A DNA stretch of 64,000 bases, from contig JAJZIR010000003.1 in NCBI GenBank assembly GCA_021810505.1, forward strand, positions 43,565 through 107,564, in the 5' to 3' direction. Under the pieces are notes generated by a model that had not been told where the DNA came from, did not search any database, and worked only from the letters and a program-made list of their open reading frames with translations. Of the stretch, positions 9,094 to 17,582 are shown piece by piece (position 1 is the stretch's first letter; every line of letters starts with the position of its first letter). The position numbers and the translations under genes were made by a program. Source of the DNA: a bacterium. Its GTDB lineage: Bacteria; Deinococcota; Deinococci; Deinococcales; Deinococcaceae.

Positions 9094-9490
9094 GGGTTGG
9101 GCGGAGCTGGTCGCGCGGGCCCGGGCGGTCCGCAGCCGGGCGTACTGCCCCTATTCGCACTTCGCCGTCGGGGTAGCCCTGGAGACCGATCAGGGAGAGG
9201 TCTATCTGGGGTGCAACGTCGAGAACGCCAGCTACGGCCTGAGCCGCTGCGCCGAGCAGGCTGCGGTGCTGGCCATGATCGCAGCTGGCGGGCGGCGGAT
9301 CCGGCGGCTGGTGGTGAGCAGCGCCGCCGCGCCGCCGGCTACTCCCTGCGGCGCCTGCCGGCAGATCCTAGCCGAGTTCGGGCCGGACGCCGAGGTGCTC
9401 TGCGTCAATCTGGAGGGGGAGGGCTGGCGGGGCAGGGTCGCGGATCTGCTCCCTCACAGCTTCACGCTCCCGGCTGCGCCGGGGATGTAG
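9074..9490 (+). CDS. cdd: cytidine deaminase
   Basis: 138 residues, normal for the small tetrameric type that deaminates (deoxy)cytidine for pyrimidine salvage. Motifs: CPYSHFAVGVAL, CNVENASYG, the zinc/proton-relay segment SRCAEQAAV and PCGACRQ with two zinc cysteines. GTG start at 9074, within the end of the CorC-like gene. That pair is a familiar neighbour arrangement. Next gene begins 8 bases after the stop. Confidence 0.93.
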   Translation: MTQGQAEGWAELVARARAVRSRAYCPYSHFAVGVALETDQGEVYLGCNVENASYGLSRCAEQAAVLAMIAAGGRRIRRLVVSSAAAPPATPCGACRQILAEFGPDAEVLCVNLEGEGWRGRVADLLPHSFTLPAAPGM

Positions 9491-9498
9491 GGTGAGGT

Positions 9499-9744
9499 GT
9501 GGCAGCGGAACAGCTCTTCGACCTGATCGTCAACCGGGCGGCTGACCGCCTGGGCAGCGGGCCGCGGAGCGACTTGGCCGAAGTCCTAGCCTGGCAGAGC
9601 CGCAACCGGCTGGCCAGCCACCTCCCGGCCGATCAGATCTATGCGGCGCTGCGCGCCCGCCCGGCATCGGGCGGGCGCTGGGAGGGGGGCCCCGAGGGGC
9701 GCTGGGTAGAGAGCAGCGCCGGCGCACGGAGAGGAGCCCAGTGA
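9499..9744 (+). CDS. small hypothetical protein, 81 aa
   Basis: GTG start at 9499; the stop overlaps the glgE start (GTGA at 9741-9744). Residues 1-50 look like a short helical domain (EQLFDLIVNRAADRL, DLAEVLAWQSRNRLASHL), while residues 55-81 are Gly/Arg-rich and probably disordered. No family recognised. Tight packing between cdd and glgE, and translational coupling to glgE, argue that it is expressed. Confidence 0.55.
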   Translation: MAAEQLFDLIVNRAADRLGSGPRSDLAEVLAWQSRNRLASHLPADQIYAALRARPASGGRWEGGPEGRWVESSAGARRGAQ

Positions 9745-11672
9745 ACGACGACATCATCTCCCAGCAGCGAGACCGCGTCGCCATCGAGGCGATCTCGCCC
9801 CAGATCGACGGCGGGAGGTTCCCGATCAAGCGCGTCGCCGGAGACCTCTTGAAAGTCGAGGCCGACGTCTTCGCCGAAGGGGCTAACTCCGTGGTGGCCG
9901 CCCTACAGCTGCGCAGGATAGGCGAGGAGCGGTGGCAGGAGCGGCCCATGGCGCACCTGGACAACGACCGCTGGGGCGGCGAGGTGGCGCTGGGCCAGAT
10001 CGGCCGCCACGAGTACCGGGTGATCGCCTGGGTCAGCCCCTACCTGAACTGGCGCAAGAGCATGCTGGGTTGGCTCAGCGACCCGGCCAGCCAGCTGGCC
10101 AGCGATCTGGCCGAGGGCAAAGCGCTGATCGGCGCGATCGCCGCCGAGCTAGGGGCGGGGCGGGAAGCAGTAGAGGCCCTGCTGGAGCAGGCGGAGAAGT
10201 TCGGCGACCGGGAAGCGGCCGCGCTGCTCTGCGCGGACGAGCTGGCCGACCGGGTCGCCTGGCCCAGCGGGCGCCGCTACGCCTCCGCCTCCACCCCCCT
10301 GGAGCTGATCGTCGACCGCGAGCGGGCCCGCTTCAGCAGCTGGTACGAGCTGTTCCCCAGGTCCTACGGCCCGCAGGGCCGGCACGGCAAGCTGCGCGAC
10401 CTGCTGAACGGGCCGCTCCAGCGGGTGGCCGACCTCGGCTTCGACGTCCTCTACCTGCCGCCGATCCACCCGATCGGCCGGATCCATCGCAAGGGGCGCA
10501 ACAACGCCCTGAAAGCGGCCCGGGGAGACCCCGGGTCCCCCTGGGCGATCGGCTCGCGCGAAGGGGGGCACCTGGCCATCCACCCCCAGCTGGGCAGCCT
10601 GCAGGATCTGCAGGACCTGCAGGGCCGGGCGAGGGAGCTGGGGGTGGAGCTGGCCATGGACTTCGCCATCCAGGCGGCGCCCGACCACCCCTGGGTGAAA
10701 GAGCATCCCGGCTACTTCTTCCACCGCCAAGACGGCTCCATCCGCTACGCCGAGAACCCGCCCAAGCGCTACGAGGACATCTACCCCATCCATTTCTACG
10801 GCGAGGAGGCGGAGGCGCTCTGGGCCGAGCTAGAAGATACCGTCGAGTACTGGGTGGCTCAGGGGATCGCCATCTTCCGGGTGGATAACCCCCACACCAA
10901 GCCCTTTCCGTTCTGGGAGCGCCTCATCCGCAACGTCACCTTCCGGCACCCCGAGGTGCTCTTCCTGGCCGAGGCCTTCACCCGCCCCAAGGTGATGCAC
11001 CGCCTGGCCAAATTGGGCTTCAGCCAGTCCTACACCTACTTCACCTGGCGGAACACCAAGCCCGAGCTGGAGAGCTACCTCGCCGAGCTCAGCGCGGGGC
11101 CGGCCACCGAGTACTTCCGCGGCAACTTCTTCACCAACACCCCGGACATCCTGAGCGACTACCTGGTGCACGGCGGCCCGCCGGCTTTCCGGATCCGCCT
11201 GGTCCTGGCCGCCACCTCCTCGGGGAACTACGGGATCTACTCGGGCTTCGAGATCTTCGAGCGCGAGCCCTTCCCCGGCAAGGAGGAGTACCTCGACAAC
11301 GAGAAGTACCAGCTCCGCCACTACGACCTCGGGGGGGGCTTAGACCCGCTGATCCGCCAGCTCAACCAGCTGCGCCGGAGCTATCCGGCCCTGCAGCGCA
11401 GCGACAACCTGAGGCTGCGGCTGACCTCCTCGGAACAGCTGATCGCCTACCTCAAGCAGGGGGAGACCCCGCTGCTGTGCGTGGTCAACCTGGACCCGCA
11501 CCACACCCAGGAGGGGGTGGTGTCGGTGCCCTGGTGGGAGCTGGGTCTAGGGGAGCGCTACACCGCCCACGACCTGCTCAGCGGCGCCTCCTACCCCTGG
11601 GAGGGGGAGTGGAACTACGTCAAGCTGGGTCAAGATCTGCCCGCGCACCTGCTGCGCCTGGAGCCGAGGTGA
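9741..11672 (+). CDS. glgE: alpha-1,4-glucan:maltose-1-phosphate maltosyltransferase GlgE
   Basis: 643 residues, the usual GlgE length. GH13_3 enzyme that transfers maltosyl units from maltose-1-phosphate onto alpha-glucan. N-terminal beta domain (about 1-110), helical insert, then the catalytic barrel from SWYELFPRSYG. Catalytic Asp382 is in FRVDNPHTKP and the acid Glu411 in FLAEAFTRPKV, with the spacing typical of GlgE. The next gene encodes the maltokinase that makes its substrate, and the two overlap by 4 bases (GTGA). No TreS or GlgB is present in the window, so the supply of maltose/trehalose must come from elsewhere. Confidence 0.95.
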   Translation: MNDDIISQQRDRVAIEAISPQIDGGRFPIKRVAGDLLKVEADVFAEGANSVVAALQLRRIGEERWQERPMAHLDNDRWGGEVALGQIGRHEYRVIAWVSPYLNWRKSMLGWLSDPASQLASDLAEGKALIGAIAAELGAGREAVEALLEQAEKFGDREAAALLCADELADRVAWPSGRRYASASTPLELIVDRERARFSSWYELFPRSYGPQGRHGKLRDLLNGPLQRVADLGFDVLYLPPIHPIGRIHRKGRNNALKAARGDPGSPWAIGSREGGHLAIHPQLGSLQDLQDLQGRARELGVELAMDFAIQAAPDHPWVKEHPGYFFHRQDGSIRYAENPPKRYEDIYPIHFYGEEAEALWAELEDTVEYWVAQGIAIFRVDNPHTKPFPFWERLIRNVTFRHPEVLFLAEAFTRPKVMHRLAKLGFSQSYTYFTWRNTKPELESYLAELSAGPATEYFRGNFFTNTPDILSDYLVHGGPPAFRIRLVLAATSSGNYGIYSGFEIFEREPFPGKEEYLDNEKYQLRHYDLGGGLDPLIRQLNQLRRSYPALQRSDNLRLRLTSSEQLIAYLKQGETPLLCVVNLDPHHTQEGVVSVPWWELGLGERYTAHDLLSGASYPWEGEWNYVKLGQDLPAHLLRLEPR

Positions 11673-13117
11673 CCGCCGGCCGGGGGGAGTTGGCCCAGCT
11701 GGCGGGGGCCCTCGGCGCGGGGGTCTCCGAGCTGACCTTGGAGCAGGTCGCCGGCCAGCGCTGGTTCGCCCACAAGGGAGCCCGCCAGCTGAGCGCTGGG
11801 CTGGAGCTGGCCTACTGCCTGGGCCGAGCGGAGCACTGGCTGTTGGTGGTGCGGCTCGACCTGGGCGAGCAGGTAGCGCTCTACAGCCTGCCCATCCGGC
11901 TGCAGGAGGAGAGTAGCCGAGCGGCGCTGTTCCGCTGCGCACACCGGGGCCGCAGCCTGTCGGCGGTGGACGGCCTGGACCACCCAGCCTACCTGAGGGA
12001 CCTGCTGGAAACCGCCCAGCGGGGGCAGGCCACCTACCAGGGAGGGCCGCTGCGCTCGGCCAGCTCGGCCGAGCTGGCCGGCTACCTAAAGAGCAGCGGG
12101 GAGCCCAGCATCCGGCGGATCACCAGCGAGCAGAGCAACTCCTCGGTGATCCTAGACGGGTGGGCCATCGTCAAGCTGTACCGCAACCTGGCCAGCGGGC
12201 TGCACCCCGACCTGGAGATGGCCGAATACTTCGCCGGAACTTCCTTCCGCTCCACCCCAGCTTTCTTGGGCAGCCTGATCCTGGGGCCGGGGGAAGGGCT
12301 GGCCAGCATGCTGGCGGTGCGCTTCGAGCGCAACTCCGGCGACCTGTGGGTGTACCTCACTGGCCTGCTGGGCCAGCTGGCCCAGCAGGCCAACCCCGAG
12401 CTGGAGGCCCAGGTCCGCACGCTGACCGAACAGCTGGCCACCGTGACCGGAGAGATGCACCTGGCCTTGGCCCAAGGGAGCAGCGCGGACTACAAGCCCG
12501 AGCCCACCTCGGCGGAGCAGGTCTCGCAGTGGCAGCAGCAGGTCCTGACCGAGTTCGACCGGACCCTGGAGAGCGCCGCCGCCCAGGGCTGGGAGGGGCT
12601 GCCCTGGCTGTCCGGGCGGCGGGGCCAGCTGCAGCTGCAGCTGCAGGGCCTGAACGCCCTGGTGGGGACCAACTGCATCCGGGTCCACGGCGATTACCAC
12701 CTGGGCCAAGTGCTGGTCGCCGAGCGCGGCTTGCTGGTGCTGGACTTCGAGGGAGAGCCGGCGCGCCCGCTGCGCGAGCGGCGGGCTCGGCAGCCAGCCC
12801 TGCGCGACGTCGCCGGGATGCTGCGCTCGCTCACCTACGCCGCCACCTACGTCGAGCTGAACAGCCGGCCGGCTGCGCAGGGGCTGGCGCGGCTCAGGGA
12901 TTGGGCGGCTTCGGCCCGGGAGCGCTTCGTCCAGGTATACCTAGAGACGGTCGGCGGCGCGGGGGGCCTGCTCCCTAGCCGCCCGCAGGATACCGCGGCG
13001 GCCCTGCGCACCCTCGAGCTGCAGAAGGCCCTCTACGAGCTGCGCTACGAGCTGGCCAACCGTCCAGATTGGGTGGCCGTCCCGCGCCAGACCCTGCAGG
13101 AGACCTTGGGAAGCTAA
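11669..13117 (+). CDS. maltokinase-like protein (Mak/Pep2 family)
   Basis: 482 residues; the ATP-dependent kinase that makes maltose-1-phosphate for GlgE. The N-terminal cap (about 1-120) precedes an aminoglycoside-phosphotransferase fold with catalytic motif RVHGDYHLGQVLV and metal motif VLDFEGEPARPL, then RDVAGMLRSLTYAA, all typical of Mak. GTG start at 11669 overlaps the glgE stop. The frame is open further upstream but there it is a shadow of glgE. A GC-rich hairpin follows the gene. Confidence 0.9.
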   Translation: MTAGRGELAQLAGALGAGVSELTLEQVAGQRWFAHKGARQLSAGLELAYCLGRAEHWLLVVRLDLGEQVALYSLPIRLQEESSRAALFRCAHRGRSLSAVDGLDHPAYLRDLLETAQRGQATYQGGPLRSASSAELAGYLKSSGEPSIRRITSEQSNSSVILDGWAIVKLYRNLASGLHPDLEMAEYFAGTSFRSTPAFLGSLILGPGEGLASMLAVRFERNSGDLWVYLTGLLGQLAQQANPELEAQVRTLTEQLATVTGEMHLALAQGSSADYKPEPTSAEQVSQWQQQVLTEFDRTLESAAAQGWEGLPWLSGRRGQLQLQLQGLNALVGTNCIRVHGDYHLGQVLVAERGLLVLDFEGEPARPLRERRARQPALRDVAGMLRSLTYAATYVELNSRPAAQGLARLRDWAASARERFVQVYLETVGGAGGLLPSRPQDTAAALRTLELQKALYELRYELANRPDWVAVPRQTLQETLGS

Positions 13118-13126
13118 AAGCCAACT

Positions 13127-13146
13127 CCGGCGGCCTGAGCCGCCGG
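13127..13146 (+). terminator. GC-rich hairpin after the glgE operon
   Basis: An 8-bp perfect stem (CCGGCGGC / GCCGCCGG) with a CTGA loop lies 9 bases after the maltokinase stop. There is no U-run, so it may attenuate or stabilise the 3' end rather than fully terminate. Confidence 0.45.
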
Positions 13147-13175
13147 GCACCGAGCCGCGAAGGAAGAGGAGAGCC

Positions 13176-14225
13176 ATGCGCGCACAGCCCGACGATCCAG
13201 CCATGCTCCAAGAGACCCGGCAGTTCCCAGAGGTGGCCGCCCGGCAGCTCCGGGAGAACCGCGCCAGCGTAGCCGAGTTGGCCGGGGCCATCGGGCGCCA
13301 CCCCCCCGCCTTCGCGGTCACCCTGGCCAGGGGATCTTCCGATCACGCCGCAACTTTCTGGAAGTACGCCCTGGAAATCCAGCTGGGCCTGCCCACCCTG
13401 AGCGCCGCCCCCTCGGTGGTCACCCTCTACCGGCGCCAGCCCCGGCTGGCCGGCGCCCTGGCCGTGGCCATCTCCCAGTCCGGCGCCTCTCCGGACCTGA
13501 TCGAGACCCTGGCGGCCGCGGGCCGGGCCGGGGCCCTGACCGTGGCGGTGGTCAACGACCCGGAGTCGGAGCTGGCCGCCCAAGCCCAGTGGGTCCTACC
13601 GATGTGGGCGGGGCCGGAGCGGGCGGTCGCCGCCACCAAGAGCTACCTGGCCAGCTTGCTGGCCGCTACCCAGCTCTGCGCCGCCCTGGGAGAAGACCCG
13701 GGGCTGCGCGCCGCCCTGAGCGGGCTGCCCGAACGAGCCGCCCAGACGCTGGGCTTAGAGGCCTTGGCCGCCGCCCACGCCGAGCGCTACCGCTACGCCG
13801 AGGTGTTCAGCGTGCTGGGGCGCGGCCTGCACCTGGGGATCGCCCAGGAGGCCGCGCTCAAGCTGAAGGAGACCAGCGGCCTGCACGCCGAGGCTTTCAG
13901 CTCAGCCGAGTTCGCCCACGGGCCGGTCCGGCTGATCGAGCCGGGTCACCCGGTGCTGGGCCTGCTGGGCAGGGACGCCACCGGGCCCAGCACCCTGGCC
14001 AGCTACCGGGAGCTGGCCAGCCGGGGCGCCGAGCTGATCGCGGTGGGCGCCGAGCCGGACTTCCCCGCTGCCCTGCAGCTGACCACCCCGGCAGGCGGCC
14101 ACCCCCTGGCCGATCCGCTGCTCAGCGGCTTGGCCACCTACCTCTTGGCCGGGCACGTCGCCCTGGCCCGAGGGATGGACCCGGACGCCCCCCCGGCGCT
14201 GCACAAGGTGACCAAGACCCGCTAG
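13176..14225 (+). CDS. SIS-domain aminosugar deaminase/isomerase (NagB-II/AgaS-like)
   Basis: 349 residues with two SIS domains, resembling the isomerase half of GlmS without the glutaminase half. Motifs: LARGSSDHAATFWKY, ISQSGASPDLIETL, and GPERAVAATKSYLASLL, which is characteristic of GlmS/NagB-II. The C-terminal segment (PDAPPALHKVTKTR) also fits GlmS. NagB-II proteins turn GlcN-6-P into Fru-6-P plus ammonia. That step is missing from the nagA locus at 34.5-42.7 kb, so this gene may complete it. ATG with ribosome site AGGAGAG. Confidence 0.82.
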   Translation: MRAQPDDPAMLQETRQFPEVAARQLRENRASVAELAGAIGRHPPAFAVTLARGSSDHAATFWKYALEIQLGLPTLSAAPSVVTLYRRQPRLAGALAVAISQSGASPDLIETLAAAGRAGALTVAVVNDPESELAAQAQWVLPMWAGPERAVAATKSYLASLLAATQLCAALGEDPGLRAALSGLPERAAQTLGLEALAAAHAERYRYAEVFSVLGRGLHLGIAQEAALKLKETSGLHAEAFSSAEFAHGPVRLIEPGHPVLGLLGRDATGPSTLASYRELASRGAELIAVGAEPDFPAALQLTTPAGGHPLADPLLSGLATYLLAGHVALARGMDPDAPPALHKVTKTR

Positions 14226-14252
14226 CCGGCTCAAGCCCAGCGCTGGCCGGGC

Positions 14253-15224
14253 TCAGGCGTGACCGCGCACCGGGTGCGGGGTGTAGGGGCGCTCCAGCTC
14301 GGCGATCTCCTCCTCGGTCAGGTGGAGGTCCAGGGCCGAGAGGGCGTCCTCTAGGTGGCCCATCTTGGTCGCGCCGATGATCGGGGCGGTAATGTGCGGC
14401 TTGGCCAGCATCCAGGCTAGGGCGACCTGAGCTGGGCGCACGCCGCGGCGCTCCGCGATGTCGCAGACCGCCTGGATGATCTCGGTGTCCCCGGAAGAGT
14501 AGAGCTGCTGGCTGTACGCATCGCTCTTGCCGCGCAGGGTCTCCTGCTGGGCATCCGGCCTCCTGGTCAGGTACCCGCGCGCCAGCGGGCTCCAGGGGAT
14601 CAGGCCGATTCCCTCCTCCTGGCAGAGCGGGATCATCTCCCGCTCCTCCTCCCGGTAGATCAGGTTGTAGTGGTTCTGCATCGAGACGAAGCGGCTCCAG
14701 CCGTGCAGCTGGGAGGTGTAGAGCGCCTTGGCGAACTGGTAACTGCGCATGCTCGAAGCGCCCAGGTAGCGCACCCGCCCCGACCTCACCAGCTCGCTGA
14801 GCACCTCCAGAGTCTCCTCGATGGGGGTATGTGGGTCCCAGCGGTGGATCTGATAAAGGTCGACGTAGTCGGTGCCGAGCCGCTTGAGCGAGGCGTCGAT
14901 CTGCTCCAGAATGTGCTTCCTGGAAAGGCCGCGGCCGTTGGGGTCTTGGCGCATCGGGTTGTAGACCTTGGTGGCGATGACCAGCTCCTCGCGGGGGGCT
15001 AGCTCCTTGAGCGCCCGTCCGGTCACCTCCTCGCTGACCCCCAGCGAGTACATGTTGGCGGTGTCGAAGAAGTTGACCCCGCTCTCCAGGGCGCGGCGGA
15101 AAAATGGACGGCTGGCCGGCTCGTCGAGGACCCAGTCCCGCCACTGAGGGGTCCCGTAGCTCATGCAGCCCAAGCAGATGCGCGAGACGCGCAAGCCGGT
15201 GCGACCTAACTGAACGTAATCCAC
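14253..15224 (-). CDS. aldo/keto reductase
   Basis: 323 residues, NADPH-dependent aldo/keto reductase (YakC/Tas-like). Visible: DYVQLGRTGLRVSRICLGCM, NFFDTANMYSLGVSEE with the catalytic Asp/Tyr, VIATKVYNPM with catalytic Lys, and the YQIHRWDPHTP segment with His. I prefer the GTG at 15224 because a TAGGGT -10 box lies 7 bases upstream and family proteins begin near MDYVQLG. An ATG at 15281 would add 19 residues. Substrate unknown. Confidence 0.88.
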   Translation of the reverse strand: MDYVQLGRTGLRVSRICLGCMSYGTPQWRDWVLDEPASRPFFRRALESGVNFFDTANMYSLGVSEEVTGRALKELAPREELVIATKVYNPMRQDPNGRGLSRKHILEQIDASLKRLGTDYVDLYQIHRWDPHTPIEETLEVLSELVRSGRVRYLGASSMRSYQFAKALYTSQLHGWSRFVSMQNHYNLIYREEEREMIPLCQEEGIGLIPWSPLARGYLTRRPDAQQETLRGKSDAYSQQLYSSGDTEIIQAVCDIAERRGVRPAQVALAWMLAKPHITAPIIGATKMGHLEDALSALDLHLTEEEIAELERPYTPHPVRGHA

Positions 15225-15397
15225 GCGGGGTACCCTACCACGCACCGCCCAGCCGGCCAGTGAAGTGGGCGCCATTGTCAAGGCATCTGGAGCCGTCCTA
15301 GATCGGATACTCCGGAGGCAGCGCTTGGCGCGCAGAAGAGCGAAGCTCGGGGTTAGGGGGGCCTTCCATCTCGCAGGGATGGTTGGAGATTCAGCCC

Positions 15398-15805
15398 TTA
15401 TTCGTCGCTGTAAAGTTGAGCTGGCGCCTTTTCGCCGTCTAATCCCTCATCGGGGAAAACGTCGAAAGGCCCGTGGAAGATGGTGACGAACCGGCAGTGG
15501 TTGCCGGCAGCTGGTTCATGGTGCATCACAACCATTGCCGGAAAGTGGCAGTAGGAGCCAGGTCCGAGGATGTGGCCGTTGGCGGAGAGCAAGCCGTTCA
15601 AGACGATGATGGTGTGGGCCGCGCTGTGGTGGTGCCGAACTGCTCGCATACCCGCGGGGTAATGGACCAGGTAGTGCTCGTCGCCGGTATCCGGGTCGAC
15701 GTACAGTTCGCGGAGCCCAATAGGGATGTCGTAGATGACCGGCCGGGATGATTCCAAGGTGGCGACCAGCAAGTCGGGCAGGATCACGGCATCAGGGATT
15801 GTCAT
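15398..15805 (-). CDS. cupin-domain protein
   Basis: 135 residues. The central part (about 45-110) has the cupin signature: AVRHHHSAAHTIIVLNG with several metal-binding His, then LGPGSYCHFPAMVVMHHEPAAG with a further His pair. Probably a metal-binding ChrR-like or dioxygenase-like single-domain cupin; no substrate can be assigned. It is a stand-alone gene between the aldo/keto reductase and the two-component operon. Confidence 0.75.
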   Translation of the reverse strand: MTIPDAVILPDLLVATLESSRPVIYDIPIGLRELYVDPDTGDEHYLVHYPAGMRAVRHHHSAAHTIIVLNGLLSANGHILGPGSYCHFPAMVVMHHEPAAGNHCRFVTIFHGPFDVFPDEGLDGEKAPAQLYSDE

Positions 15806-15955
15806 GTCGTGGCGGGCCAGTTACCCCCTAGCCCGATATTGTCTGGGGCAGCGATAGCGCCGTAGCGCCCAATGCACGGCACCGCCACCGCTTCCGGCCC
15901 GTCCAGCCGGGACTCTTTCCGGTAACCCACTGGCCCACTCTACCGCGCAGCCGGC

Positions 15956-16555
15956 TCAGCCGGGCGGCAGGTCCAGGAGAAAGCCCAGGTCGCGGGCTTT
16001 GTTGACCGCCTGGACGCGGTCCCCCACCCCCAGCTTGGCGTAGAGCGAGGCGATATGGTCCTTGACCGTGTCCGGGCTGACCCCCAGCTGGGCGGCGATC
16101 CGCTTGTTGCTGAGGCCGCTGGCCAGCAGGGCGAGCACCTGCTGCTCCCGCTCGGACAGCCTAGGGAGGGTTTGGGCGGGCAGCCGAGCCCCCGCGGGGT
16201 TGGAGATCAGCTCCTGCAGGGCAGCGACCAGCTGGTCGAGCGAGAGCTCCTTGGGGAGGAAGCCGTGGAGGCCAGCCAGGCGGGCGGACTCGATCAGGGC
16301 CGGCTCGCTGAAAGTGGTGAGGAGGACCACCAAGACCCCCGGGCGCTCCGACCGCAGCCGCCGCCCCGCCGCCAAGCCGTCCAAGCCGGGCATCTTGAGG
16401 TCGAGCAGGGCCACATCGGGGGACAGCTCCAGGCATAGCCGCAGCGCTTCCCAGCCGTCGGCCGCCTCCCCCACCACGGCGATCCCGCGCGCCTCTAGGC
16501 CCAGGCGCAGGCCCAAGCGGAACAGCGGGTGGTCGTCGGCCAAGACCAGCCTCAT
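15956..16555 (-). CDS. LuxR/NarL-type response regulator
   Basis: 199 residues: receiver domain (acidic pair in ADDHP at 7-8, phospho-acceptor Asp52 in LLDLKMPGLDG, switch Thr in VLLTTFSEP, Lys in FLPKE) and a C-terminal LuxR-type HTH (LSEREQQVLALLASGLSNKR ... VSPDTVKDHIASLYAKLGV). Its ATG overlaps the stop of the histidine kinase (ATGA at 16552-16555), so the two form a cognate pair. DNA target unknown. Confidence 0.92.
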   Translation of the reverse strand: MRLVLADDHPLFRLGLRLGLEARGIAVVGEAADGWEALRLCLELSPDVALLDLKMPGLDGLAAGRRLRSERPGVLVVLLTTFSEPALIESARLAGLHGFLPKELSLDQLVAALQELISNPAGARLPAQTLPRLSEREQQVLALLASGLSNKRIAAQLGVSPDTVKDHIASLYAKLGVGDRVQAVNKARDLGFLLDLPPG

Positions 16556-17580
16556 CGGCGCGCCGCCGCGGGCGCCCGCAGGGCCAGGCAGAGCCGGGCA
16601 CCCGGCCCCGGCTCGGCCTCCAGGCGGCCGCCGTGCGCCTCGGCGATGCTGCGGGCGATGAACAGCCCCAGACCTCCGGCCCCGGCGGCGTAGCGGATTC
16701 CGGCGATCTCGATGGGCTGAGCGGTGAAAGGCTGGCTGAGCAGCGCGAAGGGCGCCGGCAGCCCCGGCCCGTCGTCCTGTACGCGCAGGCGGATCTCCCC
16801 CCCTTCCCGCGCGGCGCTGAGCCGCACCTCGCTGCGGGCGTAGCGCAGGGCGTTGTCCAGGAGGTTGGCCACCGCCCGCTGCAGGGCCGCGGGATCGGCC
16901 AGCACCTCGCCGCTCCCCTGGACCTCCAACCTGAGCCCCAGGGGAGCGGCCCGCGCGGCGTAGCGCTCCCGGAACTCCTCCAGCCAGGGCTCCAGGGCGA
17001 AGCGCTGCGGTTCCAGCTGGACCTGCTGGCGCTCGTAGCGGTGGGCGTCGACCATCTGCTGGACGGTGGCCAGCAGGCGCTGGTTTTCGCTCTGGATCCG
17101 GCCGATCAGCGCCTGCTGCCCGGCCGGATCCAGGGTGGGCAGGGCTTCCAGCAGGTGGCGGGTGGCCAGCAAGGGGGTCTTGAGGTCGTGGGTCAGCGCG
17201 GCCAGAAAGGCGGAGCGACGGTCCTGCTCGCGGCGCAGCCGCCGCAGCAGTGCCAGGAAAGCGGCGCGGAGCCTGGAGACCTCCGCAGGGTCGTCGAGGC
17301 GCGGCTGGAGCTCGCCGCTGCCCTCCCCCAGCGCCGCCAAGTCGCCCTCCAAGCGGGTCACCGGGCTGAGCAAGCTGCCGGAGAGCAGGTACCCGATCAG
17401 CCCGGAGAGCACCCCCACCACCAACAGCCAGAGCAGCAGCGGCCAGAGCAGGCGGCTGGCCAAGGCCAGATCCCTGACCAGCAGGACCAGCAAGACCACC
17501 GAGCTGGGCACGAAGGAGAGCAGGCCGGTGACCACCGCGGCCTGCGCCCGCAGGCTCAGCGGCTTGACCCAGGCGCGCAC
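16552..17580 (-). CDS. sensor histidine kinase, membrane-bound with minimal loop
   Basis: 342 residues from a GTG at 17580, 2 bases after the lepA stop. Two hydrophobic segments (about 12-38 and 45-68) are separated by only a few residues, so there is no extracellular sensor domain. A HAMP-like linker follows. H-box is LTHDLKTPLLATRHLL with His131, then N-box VANLLDNALRYA, G1 VQDDGPGLP and G2 GAGGLGLFIARSIAEAHGG. It likely senses a signal in or at the membrane and phosphorylates the LuxR-type regulator encoded next. HisKA-type kinases usually partner OmpR-type regulators, so the pairing is unusual. Confidence 0.88.
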   Translation of the reverse strand: MRAWVKPLSLRAQAAVVTGLLSFVPSSVVLLVLLVRDLALASRLLWPLLLWLLVVGVLSGLIGYLLSGSLLSPVTRLEGDLAALGEGSGELQPRLDDPAEVSRLRAAFLALLRRLRREQDRRSAFLAALTHDLKTPLLATRHLLEALPTLDPAGQQALIGRIQSENQRLLATVQQMVDAHRYERQQVQLEPQRFALEPWLEEFRERYAARAAPLGLRLEVQGSGEVLADPAALQRAVANLLDNALRYARSEVRLSAAREGGEIRLRVQDDGPGLPAPFALLSQPFTAQPIEIAGIRYAAGAGGLGLFIARSIAEAHGGRLEAEPGPGARLCLALRAPAAARR

Positions 17581-17582
17581 CT

